From positions 71,175 to 135,174 of the forward strand of contig NZ_BMSF01000015.1 in assembly GCF_014649015.1 (NCBI RefSeq): a stretch of DNA of 64,000 nt, written 5' to 3'. Every line of letters starts with the position of its first letter. The stretch's first letter is position 1. The position numbers and the translations under genes were made by a program. Source of the DNA: Streptomyces narbonensis (GTDB lineage Bacteria; Actinomycetota; Actinomycetes; Streptomycetales; Streptomycetaceae). This document shows, one piece after another, positions 41,112-49,640 of the stretch. The notes under the pieces were generated by a model. It did not search any database. It was not told the DNA's origin and saw only the letters and a list, made by a program, of their open reading frames with translations.

Positions 41112-42665
41112 ATGCCGCCCACCCTCGCCTCGCTCGTGCAGCACTCCGCCCTCAAGCTGATCGTCCGCGCGGGTGAGGACCGCCTCGACACCCCCGTCCG
41201 CTGGGCCCACGTCAGCGAGCTGGCCGACCCCGTCCCCTACATGGAGGGCGGCGAGCTCCTCCTCACCACCGCGCTCACGCTGGACGCCGAGGACCTGGAG
41301 GCGATGCGGCGCTATGTGCGGCGGCTGCTCGGGGCGGGGGTCGTCGGGCTCGGCTTCGCCGTCGGCGTGAACTACGAGGAGATCCCGCCGGCCCTGCTCG
41401 AAGCGGCCCGCGAGGAGCACCTGCCGCTCCTGGAGGTGCCGCGCAGGACCCCGTTCCTCGCGATCAGCAAGGCGGTCTCGGCGGCCATCTCCGCCGACCA
41501 GTACCGCGCCGTCACCGCCGGCTTCGAGGCCCAGCGCGAACTGACCCGCGCCGCGCTCGCCGAGGGCCCCGAGGCCGTCGTCACCCGGCTCGCCGCACAC
41601 GTCGACGGCTGGGCCGCGCTGTACGACACCTCCGGCACGGTCGTCGCCGTCTCACCCGAGTGGGCCACCCGCCGGGCCGCCCGGCTCACCCCCGACGTGG
41701 AGCGGCTCCGCGACCGCCCGGCGCCCGCGAGCGCCGTCGTCGGCGGTACGGACGACCGCGTCGAGCTCCAGTCCCTCGGGAGCGGACGGCGCGTGCGCGG
41801 CGCGCTCGCCGTCGGCACCGGCGCGCCCCTCGGGACGGCCGAGCGGTACGCGGTGCACTCGGCCATCGCCCTGCTCACCCTCACCACGGAGCGGTCCCGC
41901 TCGCTCCAGGCGGCCGAACAGCGGCTCGGCGCCGCGGTGCTGAAGCTGATGCTCGCCGGCCAGCCGGACCACGCGCGCGCGGTGGCCGGCGAGGTGTACG
42001 GCGGGCTGCTCGACGCCCCCTTCCGGCTGCTCGTCGCCGAGCCCGCCGGGGGCGAGCAGGCGGCCGAGGCCCCGCTGCCGGCCCTCGCCGAGACCCTGGA
42101 GACGGCCGCCGCCCGGGCGGGCGAGGCGGTGCTCACGGTCCCGGAGAGAGAGGGGCGGCTCGTCGTCCTCGCCGGGGACGGGGGCGCCGTCGTCACGGCC
42201 TGCCACGCGTACGCGGAGCGGGAGGCGGAGGAGACCGGCCTCGTCGTGGGCCTCTCCGCCCCGGCCGGCCCGGTCGCCGCGGCGACCGCCTACAAGCAGG
42301 CCGAACAGGCCCTCGCGGTGGCCCGGCGCCGGGGCCGCGCGCTCGTCGAGCACGAGGAGCTGGCCGCCGGTTCGGTCCTGCCGCTCCTCGCCGACGACGC
42401 CGTCCGCGCCTTCGCCGACGGCATGCTCCGCGCGCTGCGGGAGCACGACGCGACCGGGCGCGGCGACCTCGTGGCCTCGCTGCGCGCCTGGCTCTCCCGG
42501 CACGGCCAGTGGGACGCGGCAGCCGCCGACCTGGGCGTCCACCGGCACACCCTGCGCTACCGGATGAGGCGCGTCGAGGAGATCCTGGGCCGCTCGCTGG
42601 ACGACGCGGACGTACGGATGGAGCTGTGGCTGGCCCTGAAGGCGACGGGCGAGGACACGGCCTGA
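41112..42665 (+). CDS. PucR-family transcriptional regulator
   Basis: Regulator of 517 residues with the N-terminal PucR domain (LASLVQHSALKLIVRAGEDR; RWAHVSELADPVPYMEGGEL; LLTTALTLDAED) and a C-terminal PucR helix-turn-helix (RHGQWDAAAADLGVHRHTLR YRMRRVEEILGRSLDD). This family commonly controls purine, amine or GABA utilisation genes and senses a metabolite. Location 3 kb from gabT and near other amine-degradation genes suggests a role there, which is inference. The ATG at 41112 sits 27 bases after the terminator of the upstream gene. Its own promoter must be in that short gap or upstream. Confidence 0.9.
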   Translation: MPPTLASLVQHSALKLIVRAGEDRLDTPVRWAHVSELADPVPYMEGGELLLTTALTLDAEDLEAMRRYVRRLLGAGVVGLGFAVGVNYEEIPPALLEAAREEHLPLLEVPRRTPFLAISKAVSAAISADQYRAVTAGFEAQRELTRAALAEGPEAVVTRLAAHVDGWAALYDTSGTVVAVSPEWATRRAARLTPDVERLRDRPAPASAVVGGTDDRVELQSLGSGRRVRGALAVGTGAPLGTAERYAVHSAIALLTLTTERSRSLQAAEQRLGAAVLKLMLAGQPDHARAVAGEVYGGLLDAPFRLLVAEPAGGEQAAEAPLPALAETLETAAARAGEAVLTVPEREGRLVVLAGDGGAVVTACHAYAEREAEETGLVVGLSAPAGPVAAATAYKQAEQALAVARRRGRALVEHEELAAGSVLPLLADDAVRAFADGMLRALREHDATGRGDLVASLRAWLSRHGQWDAAAADLGVHRHTLRYRMRRVEEILGRSLDDADVRMELWLALKATGEDTA

Positions 42666-42689
42666 GCCCGGCGGCCGACGCGCGCGCTC

Positions 42690-42915
42690 GCGGTCGGTGA
42701 GCCGCACGCGTCAGCTCGGCGGTGCTCCGCACGCATCGGCTGGGCGGTGCCCCGGCGCACGCACGCTGTGCGGGTGCGCGGTGGCCGCCGCACACGCCGC
42801 GAACGCGGGCCGACGCGCGCCCTCACGGGCGGTGCCCCGCACGCACTTCGCGCGCCGGGGCTGCCGCGCACGCCGAGGGCGGTGACCGACACGCCCCTCG
42901 CGGGCGGTGACCAGG
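42690..42915 (+). repeat. Degenerate tandem repeats
   Basis: The motif GGCGGTGCCCCGCACGCA and variants (GGCGGTGCTCCGCACGCA, GGGCGGTGACCGACACGC) recurs at irregular 25-100-base spacing after the PucR gene. No coding potential or RNA gene was seen. Confidence 0.6.
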
Positions 42916-42918
42916 CGA

Positions 42919-43131
42919 CTATTCGCCCGTGCTGCCCCCGCAGCCCCCCACGCCCCCGTCGCCCTGCTGCGTACGGCCCCGCCGGTGGCTTGCGCGCGCC
43001 AGTTCGCCGCCCAGCAGGGTCACCTTCGCCACCGCGCGGACCCAGGGCGGGCCGCCCCGTGACGCCCACACGACACAGACGCACCCTCCGACGGCGAGCA
43101 CCAGCACGCCGATCAGGACCATCAGGATCAT
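42919..43131 (-). CDS. Small single-helix membrane protein
   Basis: The 70-residue product begins MILMVLIGVLVLAVGGCVCV (one membrane helix) and ends with an Arg/Gly-rich cytosolic tail. ATG 43131 is favoured because GGGGGAGG is 5 bases upstream; an ATG five codons earlier lacks one. No family could be recognised. It is convergent with the end of the PucR region, and divergent from the EamA gene. Confidence 0.65.
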   Translation of the reverse strand: MILMVLIGVLVLAVGGCVCVVWASRGGPPWVRAVAKVTLLGGELARASHRRGRTQQGDGGVGGCGGSTGE

Positions 43132-43283
43132 GTCGTCCTCCCCCATTCGCTGACGTCGGAGTCATCCTCCCACCCCCACGCGGAGGCCCCTTCACCACTT
43201 CACCCGCCCATATTTCGGGATCCCTGCCCGAATCCGGGCAGTTTTCTTGGTCAACCCCCCTCGAGCTGCCTACTCTCCTGCTC

Positions 43284-44276
43284 ATGACAAGCCCCGCCGT
43301 CGATCCGGCCCCCGAGACGCAGCAGGCCACCACCTCCGGGGCCACCACCCCCGGCAAGGCCGGCACCCGCACCGCCGCCCCCGCCGCCCGCCGGATCACC
43401 GGCGCCGTGTGGGCCGCGCTCGGCATCGTGTACGTCGTGTGGGGCTCCACCTACCTCGGCATCCGGATCGTCGTCGAGACGATGCCGCCGTTCCTCTCCG
43501 CCGGCGTCCGCTTCGTCACCGCCGGACTGCTCCTCGCCGGGATCATCGCCTGGCGCCAGGGCCCCGCCGCCTTCAAGGTCACCCGCCGGCAGCTCGGCTC
43601 CGCCGTCCTCATCGGTCTGCTCCTGATACTCGGCGGCAACGGCCTCGTCGTCCTCGCCGAGACCTCCATCCCCTCCGGCCTGACCGCCCTGCTCATCTCC
43701 GTCGTCCCGGCCTGGGTCGTGCTCCTCAAGGCCGCCACCGGTCAGAGGCCGACGGTCGGCGGACTCGCCGGAGTCGCCCTCGGCCTCGTCGGGCTCGCCG
43801 TGCTCACGCTGCCCGGGCTCAGCGGTGAGGTGAAGGTCGGCGGGGTGGTCCTCGTCGTCGTCGCGACACTCCTGTGGTCCGTGGGCTCGTTCTCGTCCGC
43901 CCGTCTCCCCATGCCCGCCAACCCCTTCACGGCCAGCGCGTACGAGATGATCGCGGGCGGTCTCGGCGGCCTCTCCGTCGCCTTCGTCCGGGGCGAGCAG
44001 CACGGCCTCGACGTGACCGCGGTCTCGGGCCGCTCCTGGGCCGCCCTCGCGTACCTGATCGTCTTCGGCTCCCTGATCGCCTTCACCGCGTACGCGTGGC
44101 TGCTCCAGGCCGCACCGCTCTCGCTGGTCGCCACCTACGCGTACGTGAACCCGGTCGTCGCCGTCGCCCTCGGCGCCCTCGTCCTCGGCGAGGCCCTGTC
44201 CTGGCCCATCGTCCTCGGCGGCGCGATCGTCGTCGGCGGCGTCTGTCTCATCGTCTCGACCGAGCGGCGCACCTGA
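43284..44276 (+). CDS. EamA/DMT-family metabolite exporter
   Basis: Drug/metabolite transporter-superfamily protein of 330 residues. After a Pro/Thr/Ala-rich tail (1-35) there are ten hydrophobic segments in two EamA repeats: IVYVVWGSTYLGIRIVVETM, VLIGLLLILGGNGLVVLAET, VVLVVVATLLWSVGSF, AYVNPVVAVALGALVLGEAL. The signature WGSTYL-IRxxVETMPPF and the final PVVAVALGxLVLGE are typical of RhaT-like exporters. Substrate unknown; amino acids or other small metabolites are usual. ATG 43284 gives a normal length. Tandem repeats follow the stop. Confidence 0.88.
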   Translation: MTSPAVDPAPETQQATTSGATTPGKAGTRTAAPAARRITGAVWAALGIVYVVWGSTYLGIRIVVETMPPFLSAGVRFVTAGLLLAGIIAWRQGPAAFKVTRRQLGSAVLIGLLLILGGNGLVVLAETSIPSGLTALLISVVPAWVVLLKAATGQRPTVGGLAGVALGLVGLAVLTLPGLSGEVKVGGVVLVVVATLLWSVGSFSSARLPMPANPFTASAYEMIAGGLGGLSVAFVRGEQHGLDVTAVSGRSWAALAYLIVFGSLIAFTAYAWLLQAAPLSLVATYAYVNPVVAVALGALVLGEALSWPIVLGGAIVVGGVCLIVSTERRT

Positions 44277-44285
44277 CGCCGGCGG

Positions 44286-44342
44286 GGCCGGGCGCAGGTC
44301 CAAGCGCATGGCCGGGCGCAAGGCCAAGCGCATGGCCGGGCG
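44286..44342 (+). repeat. 24-bp tandem repeats
   Basis: Two 24-bp units (44286-44309 and 44310-44333), both beginning GGCCGGGCGCA and ending CCAAGCGCAT, plus a partial third, lie just after the exporter stop. They create a false upstream extension of the following gene. Confidence 0.8.
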
Positions 44343-44477
44343 GCGGGTCGCCGACGGGACGAGGGCGGGCCTGCCACAGGCCGCAGGGCCCGTTCGGCCA
44401 AAGCGGACAGAGGTTCACGCCCACCACTCCACACCGGACAAACGCCCCTCCGCCCTCCCGGCCCTACCGTGTCATGA

Positions 44478-44489
44478 GAGCGATCGCTC
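44478..44489. promoter_or_regulatory. GAGCGATCGCTC palindrome before the aldehyde dehydrogenase
   Basis: A perfect 12-bp palindrome lies 32 bases before the ATG at 44521. It could be an operator within the leader or promoter of the aldehyde dehydrogenase gene. Confidence 0.35.
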
Positions 44490-44520
44490 GCACCCCCGAT
44501 ACGGAAAGGGCCGGGACGCA

Positions 44521-45966
44521 ATGACGACCACCCACGCCTTCTGGCTCGCCGGCCGCGAGGCCACCGGCGAGGCCACCTTCGACGTCACGAACTCCTTCGA
44601 CGGACGTCTGGTCGGCAAGGTCAGCGTGCCCACCGAGGCCCAGGTCGAGGAGGCCGTCGCCGCCGCGCACGCCGTCGTCGACGAGTTCGCCGCGACCCCG
44701 GCGCACGTCCGCGCCGCCGCCCTCGACCACGTGTCGAAGCGGCTCGCCGAGCGCACCGAGGAGATCGCCCTCCTGATCTCCGCCGAGAACGGCAAGCCCA
44801 TCAAGTGGGCCCGCGGCGAGGTCGGCCGTGCCGTCTCCGTCTTCCGTTTCGCCGCCGAGGAGGCCCGCCGCTGGAACGCCGGCGAGGCCCAGCGCCTGGA
44901 CACCGAGGCCGGCGGCGCGGGCCGCCTCGCCCTGACCCGCCGTATCCCCAAGGGCGTCGTCCTCGGCATCGCGCCGTTCAACTTCCCGCTGAACCTCAGC
45001 GCCCACAAGGTCGCCCCGGCCATCGCTGTCGGCGCCCCCATCATCCTCAAGCCGGCTCCGTCGACCCCGATCTCCTCCCTGATCCTGGGCGAGATCCTGG
45101 CCGAGACCGAGCTGCCGGCCGGCTCCTGGTCGATCCTGACCGTGCCGAACGACCGCATGCCCGCCCTGGTCAAGGACGAGCGCCTCCCGGTCATCTCCTT
45201 CACCGGCTCGGACAAGGTGGGCTACGCGATCCAGGAGTCGGTGCCGCACAAGCACTGCACCCTGGAGCTCGGCGGCAACGCCGCGGCCGTCGTCCTCCCC
45301 GACTGGTCCTCCGAGGCCGACCTGGACTGGGCGGCGAGCCGTATCGCCACCTTCTCCAACTACCAGGGCGGCCAGTCCTGCATCTCCGTGCAGCGCGTCA
45401 TCGCCGACGCCTCGGTCTACGACCGCCTGGTGCCGAAGATCGTCGCCGCCGTCGAGGCCCAGGTCACCGGTGACCCGTCCGACGCCGCCACCGACGTCGG
45501 CCCGCTGGTCGACGAGGCCGCCGCGCAGCGCGTCGAGTCCTGGGTCGACGAGGCCGTCGCGGCCGGCGCCAAGCTCCTCACCGGCGGCAAGCGCGAGGGC
45601 GCCACCTACGCCCCGACCGTCCTCGCCGAGCTCCCGGCCGGCGTCACCCTGGCCCGCGCCGAGGTCTTCGGCCCGGTCCTCACGATCGCCAAGGTCGACG
45701 GCGAGGCCGAGGCCTTCGCCGCGGTCAACGACTCCGACTTCGGCCTCCAGGCGGGCGTCTTCACGCGCGACCTGCAGACCGCCTTCCGCGCCCACCGCGC
45801 GCTGGAGGTCGGCGGCGTGATCGTCGGCGACGTCCCGTCCTACCGCGCCGACCAGATGCCGTACGGCGGCGCCAAGCGCTCCGGCGTCGGCCGCGAGGGC
45901 GTCAAGTTCGCGATGGACGACTACACGTACGAGCGCGTCCTGGTCCTGACGGGCCTCGCGCTCTAG
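44521..45966 (+). CDS. Aldehyde dehydrogenase, possibly succinate-semialdehyde-type
   Basis: NAD(P)-dependent aldehyde dehydrogenase of 481 residues. Motifs: IAPFNFPLNLSAHKVAPAIA, cofactor loop FTGSDKVGYAIQE, Glu249 in LELGGN and catalytic Cys287 in GGQSCISVQRV; the end is MPYGGAKRSGVGREGVKFAM. The GQSCI form and LGGNAAAVV are closer to lactaldehyde/phosphonoacetaldehyde-type enzymes than to classical GabD, so substrate is uncertain. Its neighbourhood (GabT, PucR, amine genes) makes succinate semialdehyde or another amine-derived aldehyde plausible. ATG 44521 follows GGAAAGGG. An apparent extension further upstream consists of repeats. Confidence 0.88.
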   Translation: MTTTHAFWLAGREATGEATFDVTNSFDGRLVGKVSVPTEAQVEEAVAAAHAVVDEFAATPAHVRAAALDHVSKRLAERTEEIALLISAENGKPIKWARGEVGRAVSVFRFAAEEARRWNAGEAQRLDTEAGGAGRLALTRRIPKGVVLGIAPFNFPLNLSAHKVAPAIAVGAPIILKPAPSTPISSLILGEILAETELPAGSWSILTVPNDRMPALVKDERLPVISFTGSDKVGYAIQESVPHKHCTLELGGNAAAVVLPDWSSEADLDWAASRIATFSNYQGGQSCISVQRVIADASVYDRLVPKIVAAVEAQVTGDPSDAATDVGPLVDEAAAQRVESWVDEAVAAGAKLLTGGKREGATYAPTVLAELPAGVTLARAEVFGPVLTIAKVDGEAEAFAAVNDSDFGLQAGVFTRDLQTAFRAHRALEVGGVIVGDVPSYRADQMPYGGAKRSGVGREGVKFAMDDYTYERVLVLTGLAL

Positions 45967-45972
45967 TTCACA

Positions 45973-46050
45973 TACGACCGTCTTCGTACGACCGTCTTCG
46001 TACGGACGTCTTCGTACGGACGTCTTCGTACGGACGTCTTCGTACGACCG
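45973..46050 (+). repeat. 14-bp tandem repeats with CGTACG core, about 5.6 copies
   Basis: The unit TACGACCGTCTTCG (copies 1, 2) or TACGGACGTCTTCG (copies 3-5) repeats every 14 bases from 45973, with a partial sixth copy. Each junction forms the palindrome CGTACG. The array starts 7 bases after the aldehyde dehydrogenase stop. Confidence 0.9.
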
Positions 46051-46057
46051 CGAGACC

Positions 46058-46096
46058 AGGCGGCCCGAACCCACTGTGCGGGGGTTTGGGCCGCCT
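46058..46096 (+). terminator. Terminator hairpin after repeat array
   Basis: AGGCGGCCCGAACCC (46058-46072) pairs with GGGTTTGGGCCGCCT (46082-46096), a 15-bp stem with one G-U pair and a 9-base loop. It lies between the aldehyde dehydrogenase and the acyl-CoA dehydrogenase. Confidence 0.8.
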
Positions 46097-46161
46097 CTCG
46101 CCTTTCCGGACCCGGGAAAATCGGGTACGACGGACAGGGAAGCCCCGAGCAGGAGGTGTCC

Positions 46162-48087
46162 ATGTCCGCACCCGCCAAGCAGCCGCCCAAGGTCACCGAG
46201 CGCGAGGCCCGGCAGACCGCCGAGGCCGCGCGCGAGCAGGACTGGCACAAGCCGAGCTTCGCCAAGGAGCTCTTCCTCGGCCGCTTCCGACTCGACCTCG
46301 TCCACCCCCATCCGCTCCCCGCCGACGAGGACGTCCGGCGCGGGGAGGCCTTCCTCGCGATCCTCAGGACCTTCTGCGAGACCCGGATCGACAGCGCCCG
46401 CATCGAGCGCGAGGCCCGGATCCCCGACGAGACGATCACGGGCCTCAAGGAGATCGGCGCGCTCGGGATGAAGATCGACCCGAAGTACGGCGGGCTCGGC
46501 CTCACCCAGCTGTACTACAACCGCGCCCTCGCCCTTGTCGGCTCCGCGAGCCCCGCCGTCGGCGCCCTGCTGTCCGCGCATCAGTCGATCGGCGTACCGC
46601 AGCCGCTGAAACTCTTCGGCACCCAGGAGCAGAAGGACGCCTTCCTGCCCCGCCTCGCCCGTACGGACCTCTCCGCCTTCCTCCTCACCGAGCCCGACGT
46701 CGGCTCCGACCCGGCCCGCCTCGCCACCACGGCCGTGCCCGAGGGCGACGACTACGTCCTCGACGGCGTGAAGCTCTGGACCACGAACGGCGTCGTCGCC
46801 GACCTCCTCGTCGTCATGGCCCGGGTGCCGGCCTCCGAGGGCCACAAGGGCGGCATCACCGCCTTCGTCGTCGAGGCCGACTCGCCCGGCATCACCGTCG
46901 AGCACCGCAACTCCTTCATGGGGCTGCGCGGCCTGGAGAACGGCCTCACCCGCTTCCACGGCGTCCGCGTCCCGGCCGGACACCGCATCGGCCCCGAGGG
47001 CAGCGGTCTCAAGATCGCCCTCACCACCCTCAACACCGGCCGTCTCTCACTGCCCGCCTCCTGCGCGGGTGCCGGCAAGTGGTGCCTGAAGATCGCCCGC
47101 GAGTGGTCGGGCGTCCGAGAGCAGTGGGGCAGGCCCGTCGCGCGCCACGAGGCCGTCGCGACCAAGATCTCCTTCATCGCGGCCACCACCTTCGCCCTGG
47201 AGGCCGTCGTCGACCTCGCCTCGCAGATGGCCGACGAGGACCGCAACGACATCCGGATCGAGGCGGCCCTCGCCAAGCTGTACGGCTCCGAGATGGCCTG
47301 GCTGATCGCCGACGAACTGGTCCAGATCCGCGGCGGCCGCGGCTACGAGACCGCCGACTCCCTCGCCGCCCGCGGAGAGCGCGCGGTCCCCGCCGAGCAG
47401 GTCCTGCGCGACCTGCGGATCAACCGGATCTTCGAGGGCTCGACCGAGATCATGCACCTGCTGATCGCCCGCGAGGCCGTCGACGCCCACCTCTCCGTCG
47501 CCGGGGACCTCATCGACCCCGACACCTCCCTCGCCGACAAGGCGAGGGCCGGGGCGCGGGCCGGCGGCTTCTACGCCCGCTGGCTGCCCGGACTCGTCGC
47601 CGGGCCGGGACAGCTGCCCGGGGCGTACGGGGAGTTCGGCGACCTCGCCGGCCACCTCCGGTACGTCGAGCGGACCTCCCGCAAGCTCGCCCGCTCGACC
47701 TTCTACGCGATGTCCCGCTGGCAGGGCCGCATGGAGCTCAAGCAGGCCTTCCTGGGGCGGATCGTCGACATCGGCGCGGAGCTGTTCGCGATGAGCGCCG
47801 CCTGTGTACGGGCCGAACTCCTCCGCACCACCACGGACCACGGCCGCGAGGCCCACCAGCTGGCGGACGCCTTCTGCCGGCAGGCCCGCCTGCGGATCGA
47901 GGAGCTCTTCGGCCGTCTCTGGTCCAACACGGACGACCTCGACCGCAAGGTCGTCGACGGCGTCCTCTCCGGCGCGTACGCGTGGCTGGAGGCCGGCATC
48001 GTCGACCCGAGCGGCGAGGGCCCCTGGATCGCGGACGCCACCCCCGGCCCCTCCACCGAGCCCGACCTCCACCGGCGACTCCCGTAA
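46162..48087 (+). CDS. Acyl-CoA dehydrogenase (long, VLCAD-like)
   Basis: FAD enzyme for alpha,beta-dehydrogenation of acyl-CoA in fatty-acid oxidation. The 641-residue protein contains the acyl-CoA dehydrogenase signatures FLLTEPDVGSDPARL and LWTTNGVVADLLVV, EQWGRPVARHEAVATKI, and the catalytic-base region RIFEGSTEIMHLLI. About 180 residues beyond the usual core form an extra C-terminal domain (YVERTSRKLARSTFYAMSRW, DAFCRQARLRIEELF), as in VLCAD-type members. ATG 46162 has AGGAGG 5 bases upstream. The downstream gap is filled by a minisatellite. Confidence 0.92.
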   Translation: MSAPAKQPPKVTEREARQTAEAAREQDWHKPSFAKELFLGRFRLDLVHPHPLPADEDVRRGEAFLAILRTFCETRIDSARIEREARIPDETITGLKEIGALGMKIDPKYGGLGLTQLYYNRALALVGSASPAVGALLSAHQSIGVPQPLKLFGTQEQKDAFLPRLARTDLSAFLLTEPDVGSDPARLATTAVPEGDDYVLDGVKLWTTNGVVADLLVVMARVPASEGHKGGITAFVVEADSPGITVEHRNSFMGLRGLENGLTRFHGVRVPAGHRIGPEGSGLKIALTTLNTGRLSLPASCAGAGKWCLKIAREWSGVREQWGRPVARHEAVATKISFIAATTFALEAVVDLASQMADEDRNDIRIEAALAKLYGSEMAWLIADELVQIRGGRGYETADSLAARGERAVPAEQVLRDLRINRIFEGSTEIMHLLIAREAVDAHLSVAGDLIDPDTSLADKARAGARAGGFYARWLPGLVAGPGQLPGAYGEFGDLAGHLRYVERTSRKLARSTFYAMSRWQGRMELKQAFLGRIVDIGAELFAMSAACVRAELLRTTTDHGREAHQLADAFCRQARLRIEELFGRLWSNTDDLDRKVVDGVLSGAYAWLEAGIVDPSGEGPWIADATPGPSTEPDLHRRLP

Positions 48088-48098
48088 CCGCCGAAGCC

Positions 48099-48307
48099 CA
48101 CAGCGCGACCGCCACACGACCACAGCGCGACCGCCACACGACCACAGCGGGTCCGCCACGGTCCGCCTTGCGTCCGCCACGGTCCGCCTTGCGTCCGCCG
48201 CGCGTCCGCAGCCGGTCCGCCTTGCGTCCGCCGCGCGACCATTGCGCGTCCGCCGCGCGACCACTGCGCGTCCGCCCCCGTCCATCGCGCGACCCCCACG
48301 CGCGTCC
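48099..48307 (+). repeat. Minisatellite of 21-22-bp units, about nine copies
   Basis: Units 1 and 2 are identical 22-mers starting CACAGCGCGACCGCCACACG (48099-48120, 48121-48142). Later units follow the pattern CGCCTTGCGTCCGCCACGGTC and CATTGCGCGTCCGCCGCGCGAC at 21-22-base period, with one half-length unit near 48205. The array occupies most of the gap before the EPSP synthase-like gene. Confidence 0.85.
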
Positions 48308-48350
48308 ACGTGCCGGACCGTGGCACGACGGCGCCGCAGGTCACGGCAGG

Positions 48351-49592
48351 ATGGTCGCCGTGACCGTCATCGACATCCCCGGCTCCAAGTCCGTCACGGC
48401 CCGCGCGCTCTTCCTCGCCGCAGCCGCCGAGGGCACCACGACCCTCCTCAGGCCGCTCGTCTCCGACGACACCGAGGGCTTCGCGGAGGGCCTCACCGCC
48501 CTCGGCTACGCCGTCCGCCGCGAGCCCGGCGCCTGGCACATCGAGGGCCGCCCCGAAGGCCCCGGCGCGGACACCGCCGAGGTCTACTGCCGCGACGGCG
48601 CCACCACCGCCCGCTTCCTGCCCACCCTCGTCGCCGCAGGCCGCGGCACGTACCGCTTCGACGCCTCGGCCCAGATGCGCCGCCGCCCCCTCGGCCCCCT
48701 CAGCACCGCGCTGCGCGAGCTCGGCGTCGACCTCCGGCACGACGGGAAGGAGGGTCACCACCCCCTCGCCGTCCACGCCTCCGGCGTGAAGGGCGGCGCG
48801 CTCACCCTCGACGCCGGCCAGTCGTCCCAGTACCTGACGGCCCTGCTCATGCTGGGCCCGCTCACCGCCGATGGCCTCGACATCACGGTCACCGACCTGG
48901 TCTCGGAGCCGTACGTCGAGATCACCCTCGCGATGATGCGCGCCTTCGGCGCCGACGTGCGCCAGGAAGGCCGTACCTACCGGGTCGCCCCCACCGGCTA
49001 CCGCGCGAGGACGTACGGCATCGAGCCCGACGCCTCCACCGCCAGCTACTTCTTCGCCGCCGCCGCCCTCGAACCCGGCCGCTCCGTCACCGTCCCCGGC
49101 CTCGGCACCGGCGCCCTCCAGGGCGACCTCGCCTTCGTCGAGGTCCTGCGACGCATGGGCGCCGAGGTCGAGATCACCGAGTCGGGCACCACCGTCCGCT
49201 CCACCGGCGGCCTGCGCGGACTCACCGTCAACATGCGGGACATCTCCGACACCATGCCGACCCTCGCCGCCCTCGCGCCCTTCGCCGACGGCCCGGTCCG
49301 CATCGAGGACGTCGCCAACACCCGGGTCAAGGAGTGCGACCGCCTCGACGCCTGCGCCGAGAACCTGCGCCGCCTCGGCATCACGGTCCGCACCGGCCCC
49401 GACTGGATCGAGATCCACCCCGGCACCCCGGCCGGGCCCGTCGAGATCGCCACCCACGGCGACCACCGGATCGTCATGTCCTTCGCCGTCACCGCCCTGC
49501 GCACCCCCGGGATCACCTTCGACGACCCCGGCTGTGTGAAGAAGACCTTCCCCGACTTCCACCGGGTCTTCGACACGTTTGTCCACAGTTAG
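48351..49592 (+). CDS. aroA: EPSP synthase family protein with divergent substrate motifs
   Basis: 3-Phosphoshikimate 1-carboxyvinyltransferase family; the usual enzyme makes EPSP from shikimate-3-phosphate and PEP. The 413-residue protein has PGSKSVTARALFLAAAA, DGATTARFLPTLVAAG, YRFDASAQMRRRPLGPLSTA, TDLVSEPYVEITLAMM, NTRVKECDRLDACAENLRRL and THGDHRIVMSFAV. Several sites differ from the common form: TARA in place of TNRA, and DGATTARF where GNAGTAxR is usual. Catalytic Lys, Arg and Glu positions appear kept (SKS, VKECDR), so an enolpyruvyl transferase is likely, perhaps a second copy. ATG 48351 or GTG 48360 may be the start. It is preceded by a minisatellite. Confidence 0.82.
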   Translation: MVAVTVIDIPGSKSVTARALFLAAAAEGTTTLLRPLVSDDTEGFAEGLTALGYAVRREPGAWHIEGRPEGPGADTAEVYCRDGATTARFLPTLVAAGRGTYRFDASAQMRRRPLGPLSTALRELGVDLRHDGKEGHHPLAVHASGVKGGALTLDAGQSSQYLTALLMLGPLTADGLDITVTDLVSEPYVEITLAMMRAFGADVRQEGRTYRVAPTGYRARTYGIEPDASTASYFFAAAALEPGRSVTVPGLGTGALQGDLAFVEVLRRMGAEVEITESGTTVRSTGGLRGLTVNMRDISDTMPTLAALAPFADGPVRIEDVANTRVKECDRLDACAENLRRLGITVRTGPDWIEIHPGTPAGPVEIATHGDHRIVMSFAVTALRTPGITFDDPGCVKKTFPDFHRVFDTFVHS

Positions 49593-49640
49593 TCCGCACC
49601 CCGTGAAGTCCGCACAGCGTTTGGCGCAAGAATGGGGGGC

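Noticed and set aside
44308..44520. Upstream extension of the aldehyde dehydrogenase at 44.5 kb
   Set aside because: The extra 71 residues are encoded by 24-bp repeats and have no ALDH similarity; ATG 44521 has a Shine-Dalgarno and fits the family.
48099..48307. Possible CRISPR array
   Set aside because: Units are adjacent without unique spacers and vary in length (21-22 and one 11-base unit), so it is a minisatellite; no cas genes are present.
46086..49592. 1168-codon open frame across the acyl-CoA dehydrogenase and EPSP synthase genes
   Set aside because: It is out of frame with the dehydrogenase over its first 2 kb and rich in Arg/Pro shadow sequence; only its last part is the EPSP synthase. 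The high G+C content suppresses stop codons.
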